DNA of 64,000 nt from Sulfurimonas lithotrophica. Its GTDB lineage: Bacteria; Campylobacterota; Campylobacteria; Campylobacterales; Sulfurimonadaceae. Within the stretch, counting starts at the first letter, position 1, and each line of letters starts with the position of its first letter. The position numbers and the translations under genes are program-made. The stretch spans positions 372,001 through 436,000 of the forward strand of contig NZ_CP043617.1 of NCBI RefSeq assembly GCF_009258225.1, read 5' to 3'. Shown here in pieces: positions 56,264-64,000 of the stretch. The notes beneath the pieces are model-generated. The model was not told where the DNA came from, made no database searches, and was given only the letters and a program-made list of their open reading frames with translations.

Positions 56264-57802
56264 ATGAAAAAAAGAGCATTGGTAAGTGTTAGCGATAAAG
56301 AGGGCGTGGTTGAATTTTGTCAATCACTTGTAAAGAATGGTTTTGAGATAATCTCAACTGGAGGTACTTACAAAAAATTAGTAGATGCCGGTATATCTGC
56401 TATTGAAATAGATGAGGTAACAAAGTTTCCCGAGTGTTTTGAAGGACGTGTTAAGACACTAAATCCATATGTTCATGGTGGAATTTTACATCGTCGTGAC
56501 AAGCAGTCGCATCTTGACCAGGCAAAAGAGCTTGGTGTTGAAGCGATTGATTTGGTATGTGTAAATCTTTACCCGTTTAAAGAGACTATTGAGCGTACTG
56601 ATGATTTTGATGATATTATTGAAAATATCGATATCGGTGGACCTGCAATGGTTAGATCTGCGGCTAAAAACTTTGACTCTGTAATGATCGTTACTGACGT
56701 TAGTGATTATGCTAAAGTAATAGATGCAATTGAAAATGAAAAAAATACTGTCGAGTTCAGACGTAGCTTAATGATAAAAGCGTATGAGCATACAGCAGCA
56801 TATGACTCTATGATAGCTAACTATATGAACTCTCGTTTCAATGAAGGTTTTGGCGAGAAACAATTTGTAGTCGGAAACAAAGTTATGGATACCCGTTATG
56901 GTGAAAATCCTCATCAAAAAGGTGCACTTTACGAGTTTGACAAACACTACTCGAACAACTTCAAAACTCTAAAAGGTGAAGCTAGTTTTAACAATCTAAA
57001 CGATTTAAGCGGTGCTGTTAAAATCGCTTCTGCTTTTGGAGAAGAGAATGCCGTATGTATAACTAAACACGGTAACCCTTGTGGATTTGCTATAAAAGAT
57101 AATTTACTAGACGCATATACGGAAGCTCTAAAATGTGACCCTGTATCTGCATTTGGCGGTGTTGTTGCTGTAAATGGTGTTGTTACAAAAGAGCTTGCCC
57201 AGATGATGAATGAGATATTCTTAGAAGTTATCATTGCCGGACGTATAACTGAAGAAGCTCAAGAGGTTTTTGCTGCAAAAAAACGTATCAAACTATTTGA
57301 GATGGGAAGTGACAGACTTGTACTTGCAAACGATGCAAAAGACTTTAAACATATTGACGGCGGATTTGTTTTCCAAGATGCCGATAAAGTTGGAGCAGAT
57401 GAGGTTAAAAATGCAAAACTTGTTTCTAAAGTAGCTGCAGATGCACAGGATATGAAAGATTTAGAGATAGCATATAAAGTTGCATCTCTTACAAAATCTA
57501 ACTGTGTAGTATATGTTAAAAACTCAGCCATGGTAGCTGTAGGTATGGGTATGACGAGCCGTGTTGATGCAAGCCAGTGTGCACTTAAAAAAGCTAAGGA
57601 AATGGGACTTGACGTTACAGGTGCTGCTCTTGCATCTGAAGCATTTTTTCCATTTCGTGACAGCATAGATGCAGCTGCGGCAGCCGGTGTAAAAAATGTA
57701 ATTGAACCTGGCGGAAGTATCCGTGATGATGAAATCATTGAGGCTGCTAACGAATTCGGGATGAGTCTTTACTTTTCAGAAGTTCGCCATTTCCTACATT
57801 AG
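56264..57802 (+). CDS. purH: Bifunctional AICAR transformylase / IMP cyclohydrolase PurH
   Basis: Last two steps of IMP synthesis. The 512-residue protein begins [19 protein letters not shown] (IMP cyclohydrolase domain, MGS-like, about 1-190) and continues with the transformylase domain: [63 protein letters not shown]. The catalytic KHGNPCG is intact. Complete. Confidence 0.97.
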   Translation: MKKRALVSVSDKEGVVEFCQSLVKNGFEIISTGGTYKKLVDAGISAIEIDEVTKFPECFEGRVKTLNPYVHGGILHRRDKQSHLDQAKELGVEAIDLVCVNLYPFKETIERTDDFDDIIENIDIGGPAMVRSAAKNFDSVMIVTDVSDYAKVIDAIENEKNTVEFRRSLMIKAYEHTAAYDSMIANYMNSRFNEGFGEKQFVVGNKVMDTRYGENPHQKGALYEFDKHYSNNFKTLKGEASFNNLNDLSGAVKIASAFGEENAVCITKHGNPCGFAIKDNLLDAYTEALKCDPVSAFGGVVAVNGVVTKELAQMMNEIFLEVIIAGRITEEAQEVFAAKKRIKLFEMGSDRLVLANDAKDFKHIDGGFVFQDADKVGADEVKNAKLVSKVAADAQDMKDLEIAYKVASLTKSNCVVYVKNSAMVAVGMGMTSRVDASQCALKKAKEMGLDVTGAALASEAFFPFRDSIDAAAAAGVKNVIEPGGSIRDDEIIEAANEFGMSLYFSEVRHFLH

Positions 57803-57818
57803 AAAACAAAAAATTTAA

Positions 57819-57845
57819 ATAGCGACGCATTTTCTGCGTTGTTAT
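57819..57845 (+). terminator. Hairpin after purH
   Basis: ATAGCGACGCA pairs with TGCGTTGTTAT around a TTTTC loop (11 pairs, two G-U), between purH and the convergent PepSY gene. The first bases are the same as in the hairpin after ilvC. The 3' side is AT-rich rather than a pure T-run. Confidence 0.6.
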
Positions 57846-57853
57846 TTATAATA

Positions 57854-59023
57854 TCAACTTCTCTGTTTTAAAAGCTTCAAATACTTTACTCTTTTTTTTC
57901 TATACCAAATTATAGTTCCTGTTATTACCAATAGTAAAGTTACAACGCCTGAAGCAAAGACTAATAATCGACCAGCCATACCAAAAGCCTCACCTGTATG
58001 TAGAGGAAATTGCCAATTAATAAATGTTTCACCCGCTGACATACTTTTAGGAGATTTTACTTTAATAATCTCTCCGTTATATTGATCTATCCATACGACA
58101 CTTTTCCCTTTTGACTTTCTAACTTCTCCCTCTTGACGTTTATAGATTCTATATGTATCTTGTTTTTCAATAGGCAACCCTATAGCCATTAATTTTGCAT
58201 CAGGGAATATTTTATTTGCACTTAAGAGAGCTTTTTCTACAGAAATAGGACTATCATTTAATAGTACTTTTGATGTTATACTTTTTGAAGAATCTTCAAT
58301 AGGAGAAAAAACGTTTACAACAGGCTTAAAATATTGGGGATAGACAATATATACTCCTGTAAATGTAACAACAAATACAATAATTAGACTGTACACACCG
58401 CTAACTCTATGCAGATCAAAATTAAACCTAATAGGATTGGCATCTTTTTTTATACTTAGTGCCATTTTAAACTTTCTATTTTTAGGCCACCACAAATATA
58501 GTCCCGTTATAGTAATTACTAGCCATAATATTCCTGCTATACCTATAATATTTCTTCCTAAACTTCCCATCAAAAGATAAGAATGAAGTCCATGCATAGT
58601 TTTAATAATATGTCTTCTCTCAAGTCCATACTTACTATGGTTTCGCTTTCCTAAAACTTTACCGCTAACGGGATTAACCATAACTTGATACCAATTATAT
58701 GAACTACAGCATTTATATTTTTGTGTATTTATACTATCTTTTGCTACTTTAAACCACACTATAAATACATCACCTGGCTCTTTTGGCGGGTGAATAATTG
58801 CTGAATGTTTATTGGGATATACGCTTTTGGCAACTTTTAAAATCTCAGTTGCAGATTTATACTCACCTCTTGTAGATACGCTTAAAATATCAGGATTAAG
58901 AATTTTGTCTAATGCTTCATCAAAAACTATTATACTTCCTGTGATTCCTACTATACCAAGAATAATTCCAAGAAAAAGACTTAAATATAAATGAACTTTT
59001 ACAAAAATATTTCTTATTTTCAT
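57854..59023 (-). CDS. PepSY-associated membrane protein (PiuB-like)
   Basis: A 389-residue inner-membrane protein with four main hydrophobic helices, the first at about 10-35 (VKVHLYLSLFLGIILGIVGITGS) and the last near 355. PepSY-like segments lie in the large periplasmic loops (KSATEILKVAKSVYP, VSVEKALLSANKIFPDAKLMAIG). Conserved histidines (KVHLYLS, FPLHTGEAFG, FDLHRVSG) resemble those of ferric-siderophore reductases. It follows the TonB receptor by 34 bases on the same strand, the standard iron-uptake pairing. Reduction of imported iron is inferred. Confidence 0.87.
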   Translation of the reverse strand: MKIRNIFVKVHLYLSLFLGIILGIVGITGSIIVFDEALDKILNPDILSVSTRGEYKSATEILKVAKSVYPNKHSAIIHPPKEPGDVFIVWFKVAKDSINTQKYKCCSSYNWYQVMVNPVSGKVLGKRNHSKYGLERRHIIKTMHGLHSYLLMGSLGRNIIGIAGILWLVITITGLYLWWPKNRKFKMALSIKKDANPIRFNFDLHRVSGVYSLIIVFVVTFTGVYIVYPQYFKPVVNVFSPIEDSSKSITSKVLLNDSPISVEKALLSANKIFPDAKLMAIGLPIEKQDTYRIYKRQEGEVRKSKGKSVVWIDQYNGEIIKVKSPKSMSAGETFINWQFPLHTGEAFGMAGRLLVFASGVVTLLLVITGTIIWYRKKRVKYLKLLKQRS

Positions 59024-59057
59024 TTTTTACAATCCTTATTTGAGCTATTGTTCAATC

Positions 59058-61250
59058 TTAAAATTTAAATCTTAATTCACCGTATATAGTTCTACCCGGT
59101 GTTAAAGTATTTTGATAATAATCAGTATCAAATATATTATTTACAGATACGGAAGCTTTTAAGTACTCCATTATTTTATAACCGAGAGTTGCATTTAAAA
59201 CAAAATAAGATTCATATGCACCATATACATTTTTTATAGTGTCTGAATTATCTTCTTTTGTGTATAGTGAATCAACATATGAACCTATTATAGATCCGTT
59301 CCACAAAGTATTTTTTCCTATTAGACCTATATTGTATTGTCTTTTGGGAGTATAAGTTAGTTGCTTACCTACACTTGTAGGTCTAGAGTCATTTTCAAGC
59401 ATTTTTGTTTTATTGTATGTATAGTTTGCAAATGTACTTATATTATCAGTTATTGCTTGCTTAATCTCAATTTCAAAGCCTTTTATTTCTGCTTTACCTG
59501 CATTTCTTTTTTCATTCAAAGTAGAGTTGACATCTGTGGAGTACATCATATCTTTTAAAATATTTTCATAGTATGTAGCTTTAATATGAGTAGCCGTAGT
59601 AAATTTTTGTTCAAAACCAAGTTCCCAAGATGTAACTGTTTCAGGTTTTAGAGTTGGGCTTGCTTGAACTAATTTTGCACCGGAGTAATATGATGAATAC
59701 ATATCGCTTAGAGATGGTGCCCTGAAAGCTTTACCCCACGAAGTCCTAATTGTAGTACCTTTTTTTGGTAGATAAACTAATGATACTTTTGGACTAAATG
59801 CTGAATCATCTCTTTTATTATAAGTAATATAGGCATCGTTTATATAGTCATTAAATTGACCTTTTGTTTCCCAATAATCATATCTTCCACCTATATAAGC
59901 TATTAATTTATCTGTAATATCTATAGTGTTTTGTATAAAAAATGCTTTTAGTGCACTTTCTCCGTTGTTTTCTCTTTGCAGGCTTGTTTTACTATTATAA
60001 TCATTCCAGTTTGCTAATGTATATATATCTTTTTCCAATTCACTGTCAGTAATATCTATACCCATCGTAATATAATTATAATCACCTAGCGGAAAGTTTA
60101 ACTGTGCCGATGCATATATTTTTTTGTTTGGTATATCTGTATATGTACCTGGGCCACCAAATGTATATGCACCGCTCTTTTGAGAAACATACCAATAATT
60201 ATATGCACCATAGCTTGCTTTCATATCTAAATCTATAGTATCGTTAAAGGTATCTTTATAATTTAAAGTTAGTTTGTCCGATTCTTCACCGTTTGGACCA
60301 AATAAAAAATCTTTTTCAGAAAGAGTAGTTTCCTGTGTAGCATCAAGTTGAACACTCCCTGTATATACAGGGTTTCCACTAGTATCATGCAAGTATGTAT
60401 TGAAACTATTATATTCAGTTTCATATTCATGGTGGTTATAATCGACAGATATTTTTGCCGTATTGCTTAAAGAATAGAATAATTTAATTCCTGCATTATC
60501 TTGTTCCCAAGATCTATCACCTTTATCACCTACTATATATTTTTGAGAACCTGTAGATGTCGTAGTTACTTTTTGCCCGCTAACGGCAGTTCCACTTACT
60601 CCTGTACTCGGTGTCTTTAGGACAAGATCACTAATATATCCGTTACTTTCTTTATGACCATAATTTATGCTGATACCTAATTTATCCGATAATTTATCTT
60701 TATATGAGAACTCTGCATTTTTATAATCGTTGCTTCCATAACCACTCTTAATTATAAACTCTTGCTTTGTAGGTTCTTTTCGTATTATATTTATAACACC
60801 GCTCATAGCACTACCACCGTACAATGATGAAAAAGGGCCCTTTACAACTTCTACTTTTTCTATGTCATCTATTGGGACACTAGACCAATTGACACCGGAT
60901 GAGAAGGCATTGTTGATAGACACGCCATCAACTAAAACTGCCGTTCTAGAATATCCGGAAATACCCCTTAGAGAAACTGTATTTGCCCAACTGCTAGGGA
61001 GATGATCTCCTTTTGAACGTACAAAAACTCCTGCTACATCATTTAGTGCTTCATCTACTCTTTCTATCTGTTTGTTCTCTATTTGTTCTGAACTTATGAT
61101 TTCGGTACTTGCAGGTGCTTCTGAAGTTTTTATTGATGTTTTTGTAGCCGTTACTGATATATCGCCTAAATTAACCGAATCTGCGTGTAGTGGATTTAGT
61201 ATAATTGCAGTTGCAACCATAGATAAACTTATGCCATTTGCTTTTACCAT
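59058..61250 (-). CDS. TonB-dependent outer-membrane receptor (siderophore/iron type)
   Basis: A 730-residue receptor with a signal peptide ending near LHADS, a TonB-box-like GDISVTATKT, a plug domain (about 45-165: RVDEALNDVAGVFVRSKG, SLRGISGYSRTAVLVDGVSINN, VEVVKGPFSSLYGGSAMSGVINI) and a 22-strand barrel with the TonB-receptor C-terminus PGRTIYGELRFKF. It leads the operon with the PepSY protein. AGGAG precedes the ATG. A structured leader (61281-61393) suggests post-initiation control. Ligand unknown; the PepSY partner points to ferric siderophore or haem. Confidence 0.92.
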   Translation of the reverse strand: MVKANGISLSMVATAIILNPLHADSVNLGDISVTATKTSIKTSEAPASTEIISSEQIENKQIERVDEALNDVAGVFVRSKGDHLPSSWANTVSLRGISGYSRTAVLVDGVSINNAFSSGVNWSSVPIDDIEKVEVVKGPFSSLYGGSAMSGVINIIRKEPTKQEFIIKSGYGSNDYKNAEFSYKDKLSDKLGISINYGHKESNGYISDLVLKTPSTGVSGTAVSGQKVTTTSTGSQKYIVGDKGDRSWEQDNAGIKLFYSLSNTAKISVDYNHHEYETEYNSFNTYLHDTSGNPVYTGSVQLDATQETTLSEKDFLFGPNGEESDKLTLNYKDTFNDTIDLDMKASYGAYNYWYVSQKSGAYTFGGPGTYTDIPNKKIYASAQLNFPLGDYNYITMGIDITDSELEKDIYTLANWNDYNSKTSLQRENNGESALKAFFIQNTIDITDKLIAYIGGRYDYWETKGQFNDYINDAYITYNKRDDSAFSPKVSLVYLPKKGTTIRTSWGKAFRAPSLSDMYSSYYSGAKLVQASPTLKPETVTSWELGFEQKFTTATHIKATYYENILKDMMYSTDVNSTLNEKRNAGKAEIKGFEIEIKQAITDNISTFANYTYNKTKMLENDSRPTSVGKQLTYTPKRQYNIGLIGKNTLWNGSIIGSYVDSLYTKEDNSDTIKNVYGAYESYFVLNATLGYKIMEYLKASVSVNNIFDTDYYQNTLTPGRTIYGELRFKF

Positions 61251-61280
61251 TTTTTTCTCCTGAATATATGTAGTAAAAAG

Positions 61281-61411
61281 GCACCAAGGTATATAATATT
61301 ATGATTGATTTAAATAAATATGATAAAATAACTTCGGTGCTAGTCGCCATTCCTTACCTATGTAGTCGCCAAACTTAATTTTAGGTAAGGAATTTTAAAG
61401 TTTCAATTATA
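61281..61411 (-). promoter_or_regulatory. Structured 5' leader of the TonB receptor operon
   Basis: On the minus strand: TATAAT (61411-61406), then an early hairpin whose 12-base arms (61393-61382 and 61360-61349) are perfectly complementary around a 21-base loop, then GCACC-g-AAG (61340-61332) pairing with CTTGGTGC (61288-61281), followed directly by CTTTTT, about 25 bases before the ATG. The last part looks like an intrinsic terminator with a long AT-rich loop. An 8-base repeat, GGCGACTA on the minus strand, occurs at 61370-61363 (in the first loop) and 61348-61341. A leader that decides between read-through and termination is plausible. Confidence 0.55.
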
Positions 61412-61474
61412 ATAAGGAAGTGTTAATTTTGTATTAACTGAAATTATTCATTACTTCGTTATTTTTAACTACAC

Positions 61475-61509
61475 CTTGATTGACATCCACTCAACCTTTA
61501 TGATATAAT
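61475..61509 (+). promoter_or_regulatory. cbpA-hspR promoter with HspR operator (HAIR)
   Basis: TTGACA (61480-61485), 18 bases, TATAAT (61504-61509), then 45 bases to the ATG. CTTGATT (61475-61481)-N7-ACTCAAC (61489-61495) covers the -35. The HAIR consensus is CTTGAGT-N7-ACTCAAG: 12 of 14 positions match. The regulator gene is the second gene of the unit, so this is autoregulation by HspR as known in Helicobacter and Campylobacter. The bases between 61412 and 61474 show nothing else. Confidence 0.8.
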
Positions 61510-61554
61510 AATACTTAAACTAAACAATTATAAAATATATTAGGAACTATAAAA

Positions 61555-62436
61555 ATGGCAAAATCATTATATGAAACTTTAGAAGTATCTGAAAATGCTA
61601 GTGAAGCTGAGATTAAAAAAGCATATAGAAAACTGGCACGTCAGTATCATCCTGATGTAAATAAAGACAAAGGTGCTGAGGATAAATTTAAAGAGATAAA
61701 TTCTGCTTACGAAATACTAAGCGACAAAGAGAAAAAAGCTCAGTACGATCAGTTTGGCGACCAGATGTTCGGTGGACAAAACTTTCACGACTTCACACGT
61801 TCACACGGTGGTGCAGGCGGAGCTGACTTAGACGAAATATTAAGACAGATGTTTTCAGGAGGCAGTTTTGGCGGAGGCTTTGGCGGCTTCGGCGGCGGAA
61901 ATCCGTTTGGAAGTGGTTTTGGCGGTGGATATCAAGAACCAAACTTAGATCTTGAAACATCGGTAACCATCCCTTTTTCCGTCAGTATTTTAGGTGGATC
62001 TCACTCTGTATCTGTGCAAAACGACAGGTTTGATATAAAGATACCCGCAGGCGTAAAAAGCGGTGAGAAGATGCGTGTAAAAGGAAAAGGGCATTCTCAG
62101 GGTGGGCGTAAAGGTGATTTATTTTTAAAAATAAACGTAGCTCCCAATCCAGAGTATGTCAGAGACGGCGATGATTTAATCAAGACTTTCGACGTACCTT
62201 TAAAGGCCGCACTTTTTGGAGACAAAGTATCAATTCAGACTTTGGAGAAAGAGATTAAACTTAAAGTACCTCAAAATACTAAAAACGGACAAAGCTTCCG
62301 TGTAAAAGAGATGGGTGCAATGAATAGAAAAACAAATACCCGCGGTAACTTGTATTTAAAAGCAAACATAGTACTTCCAAATGTTGATAACTTGGATGCT
62401 GATTTGGTTAAAGAAATGAAAGAAAAACTTCCATAG
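61555..62436 (+). CDS. cbpA: CbpA-type J-domain co-chaperone
   Basis: A 293-residue DnaJ-like protein: J domain (about 1-70) with the HPD tripeptide in QYHPDVNK, a glycine/phenylalanine-rich region (about 88-130), then two beta-domains for substrate binding. It has no CXXCXGXG zinc motif, so it is CbpA-type, not full DnaJ. It works with DnaK (13240). A canonical AGGA Shine-Dalgarno precedes the ATG. hspR follows 9 bases later. Confidence 0.95.
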   Translation: MAKSLYETLEVSENASEAEIKKAYRKLARQYHPDVNKDKGAEDKFKEINSAYEILSDKEKKAQYDQFGDQMFGGQNFHDFTRSHGGAGGADLDEILRQMFSGGSFGGGFGGFGGGNPFGSGFGGGYQEPNLDLETSVTIPFSVSILGGSHSVSVQNDRFDIKIPAGVKSGEKMRVKGKGHSQGGRKGDLFLKINVAPNPEYVRDGDDLIKTFDVPLKAALFGDKVSIQTLEKEIKLKVPQNTKNGQSFRVKEMGAMNRKTNTRGNLYLKANIVLPNVDNLDADLVKEMKEKLP

Positions 62437-62445
62437 GAGTAAGAT

Positions 62446-62823
62446 ATGATACATCAATACGACGAACCGGTTTACTTAATTAGTGTTGTAGCGAAGATAT
62501 TAGATATACATCCTCAAACTCTCAGGCAATACGAGAGGGAGAACTTAATTTGTCCTTCCCGTTCAGGTGGGCGTATAAGGATGTATTCTCAAAGAGATAT
62601 TGATAAGATAAAATTGATTTTAAGACTTACACGTGAATTAGGTGTTAATTTAGCAGGTGTTGATATTATACTTAGACTTAAAGATAATGTTGATGATATG
62701 GAGACTGAAATAGCACAGTTAAGACATGAACTGCAAAAGTCGAGAAATGCACACTCCGTATCACCCGATAAAGCACTTGTTACGAAAAAATCTATTTATG
62801 AGATGATAATCTTTGAAGACTAG
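62446..62823 (+). CDS. hspR: Heat-shock repressor HspR (MerR family)
   Basis: A 125-residue MerR-type repressor: winged-helix HTH at about 11-75 (YLISVVAKILDIHPQTLRQYERENLICPSRSGGRIRMYSQRDI), then a coiled-coil for dimerisation (LAGVDIILRLKDNVDDMETEIAQLRHELQ, in parts). HspR represses chaperone genes by binding HAIR. It is the second gene of the cbpA-hspR unit, whose promoter carries a good HAIR site; the grpE promoter here carries a weaker copy. Confidence 0.93.
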   Translation: MIHQYDEPVYLISVVAKILDIHPQTLRQYERENLICPSRSGGRIRMYSQRDIDKIKLILRLTRELGVNLAGVDIILRLKDNVDDMETEIAQLRHELQKSRNAHSVSPDKALVTKKSIYEMIIFED

Positions 62824-63393
62824 CTACTTCTTTCTCACAACTATAGATTGTTTCCTCATTCTGTAGAGCTCGTTTGGCTCATTATCAAACTCGTCATACT
62901 CTAAAACTTCAAAACCTTCATCAAAAAAAGTTTTTAATTCATCTGCTTGGAGTAAAAAGTCAGGATTAGAATCCGGTTTTGTATTTGATGGGTGATGCAT
63001 ATATGTCTCAATAATCATAAAACCGTTTTTGTTTAGCGCATCTGATAGTTTTTTGATTGCAGTTCTGTCCAAATAGTTACATTTTACAATTAAATCATAT
63101 TTTTTTTGAGCTTCAAAGTTATCTAAATCTATCTGTTTTGTAGTTATATTTTTAATTTTGTTAGCAGATAAATTTTCTAAGGCTACCTCAGATATATCGT
63201 ATGCATCTACGTTAAATCCCAAACTTGCCAAATATATAGAGTTTCTTCCGTTACCCGATGCAAAGTCAAGTGCCTGCGTACCGTTGAAATAATTTGAGAA
63301 TTTTACAAGCTTTTGACTTGGCTTTCTTTTTTGTAATAACTTGGGAGTATCTAAGTATTTTTTATCCCATTTTGCTTTATCTTTTAAAGACAT
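62824..63393 (-). CDS. Class I SAM-dependent methyltransferase
   Basis: A 189-residue protein with the SAM-binding motif I ALDFASGNGRNSIYLASLGFNVDAYDIS (parts), then YDLIVKCNYLDRTAI and GFMIIETYMHHPS. It resembles TehB-like small methyltransferases. It abuts hspR's stop tail to tail and lies 3 bases after murA's stop on the same strand. Substrate unknown. Confidence 0.82.
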   Translation of the reverse strand: MSLKDKAKWDKKYLDTPKLLQKRKPSQKLVKFSNYFNGTQALDFASGNGRNSIYLASLGFNVDAYDISEVALENLSANKIKNITTKQIDLDNFEAQKKYDLIVKCNYLDRTAIKKLSDALNKNGFMIIETYMHHPSNTKPDSNPDFLLQADELKTFFDEGFEVLEYDEFDNEPNELYRMRKQSIVVRKK

Positions 63394-63396
63394 ATA

Positions 63397-64000
63397 TTAC
63401 TCTTTTAAACGTTTTATATCTACACCGACATCTTGAAGTTTTTTCTCTAAAGATTCGTATCCGCGGTCTAAGTGGTAAATACGGTGAACGTTTGTAGTAC
63501 CCTTAGCTATCATACCGGCTAAAACTAATGCACTAGAAGCTCTTAAATCGGTCGCCATAACATCAGCACCGCTAAGCTTACTTTTACCTTTTATGGTGGC
63601 TGTATGACCGTTTAAGGTTATATCTGCACCCATACGTTGCAATTCACTGACATGCATAAAACGATTTTCAAATAATCTTTCTTCAATTATAGAAACCCCG
63701 TTTGCTTGCGTAGCCAAGGCTAAAAACTGGGCTTGCATATCTGTGGGAAATGCAGGATATTCTTGAGTTACTATTTTTGTCGGTTTGATCTCTTTTGCAG
63801 GAGTTATTGTTATAGTCGTATCAGTAGTTTTAATACCAAATCCCATCTCCTCAAACTTCGATAAAACAGCACCCAGATGCTTAGGTTCTGCGTTTGTAAT
63901 AGTAAGTTCTTTATTTAAAATAGCTCCTGCACAAAGATATGTACCTGCTTCGATTCTATCGGGAATAACTGAAAAGTCAACCATATCTATAAGTTCTCCG
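63397..64000 (-). CDS. murA: UDP-N-acetylglucosamine 1-carboxyvinyltransferase, partial
   Basis: MurA makes the first committed peptidoglycan precursor, from UDP-GlcNAc and phosphoenolpyruvate, and is the fosfomycin target. Only the C-terminal half is in the window; the frame continues past base 64000 (codons [22 protein letters not shown]). Seen motifs: [52 protein letters not shown] and [15 protein letters not shown]. The fosfomycin-binding cysteine loop lies outside the window. Confidence 0.95.
   Translation of the reverse strand, partial: GELIDMVDFSVIPDRIEAGTYLCAGAILNKELTITNAEPKHLGAVLSKFEEMGFGIKTTDTTITITPAKEIKPTKIVTQEYPAFPTDMQAQFLALATQANGVSIIEERLFENRFMHVSELQRMGADITLNGHTATIKGKSKLSGADVMATDLRASSALVLAGMIAKGTTNVHRIYHLDRGYESLEKKLQDVGVDIKRLKE

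Noticed and set aside
61281-61393. Cobalamin riboswitch before the TonB receptor
   Set aside because: The conserved B12-box and the GCCACTG core are not present; only generic hairpins are seen.

Overview
The window is a 64 kb piece of a chromosome from a low-GC, free-living member of the Campylobacterota, most likely Sulfurimonas or a close relative. The evidence is the lysC-hobA-holB-folP gene order (HobA is a DnaA partner known only from this phylum), a cbpA-hspR pair with an HspR operator, di-haem peroxidase and cytochrome c genes, many c-di-GMP proteins, and AT-rich coding throughout. I see no rRNA, tRNA, insertion sequence, prophage, integron or CRISPR array. This is core chromosome with small accessory patches.

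Layout: 1-5.8 kb holds the tail of an unknown gene, queA-tatC-tatB, a NIT/CZB chemoreceptor and hemW. 5.8-12.1 kb holds a PAS-GGDEF-EAL protein and the rppH-lysC-hobA-holB-folP operon. 12-18.4 kb holds a di-haem peroxidase, dnaK and grpE, and a haem-binding PAS-EAL protein. 18.4-26.8 kb (minus strand) reads prsA-lepA, then a TonB-type receptor, a small periplasmic protein, a GGDEF-EAL protein and comF as one tight unit. 26.9-31.9 kb is the rpmH-rnpA-yidD-yidC-khpB-mnmE-ruvX cluster. 31.9-35.4 kb has an RraA homologue, a thioredoxin-like protein, a cytochrome c, a two-component system and a lipoprotein. 35.5-40.1 kb is a four-gene operon encoding a B12-dependent glutamate (methylaspartate) mutase, its MutL-type ATPase and an AMP-forming ligase. 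40.1-42.6 kb holds a duplicated-domain lipoprotein and an unknown gene paired with a NYN-like nuclease gene. 42.8-51.4 kb holds ilvC, holA, rnr, an HDOD protein, greA and purL. 51.5-55.2 kb is a second exported protein/outer-membrane barrel/GGDEF-EAL operon. 55.2-64 kb holds pfkA, purH, a PepSY protein with a TonB receptor behind a structured leader, cbpA-hspR, a methyltransferase and a partial murA.

The most interesting points are these. (1) queA and greA have no usable ATG, GTG or TTG start. In both, an ATA codon sits at good Shine-Dalgarno spacing and overlaps the stop codon of the gene in front (ATAG, ATAA). rnpA also lacks an ordinary start. (2) The glutamate mutase operon keeps all the glutamate-binding residues, but methylaspartate ammonia-lyase is replaced by an adenylate-forming ligase, which suggests activation rather than fermentation of 3-methylaspartate. 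(3) Two unrelated operons each join an outer-membrane barrel, a small exported protein and a membrane GGDEF-EAL protein. (4) The cbpA-hspR and grpE promoters carry the same CTTGA-N9-ACTCA operator over their -35 boxes, which predicts one HspR heat-shock regulon. (5) A leader before the iron-type TonB receptor can fold into an early hairpin followed by a terminator-like hairpin.
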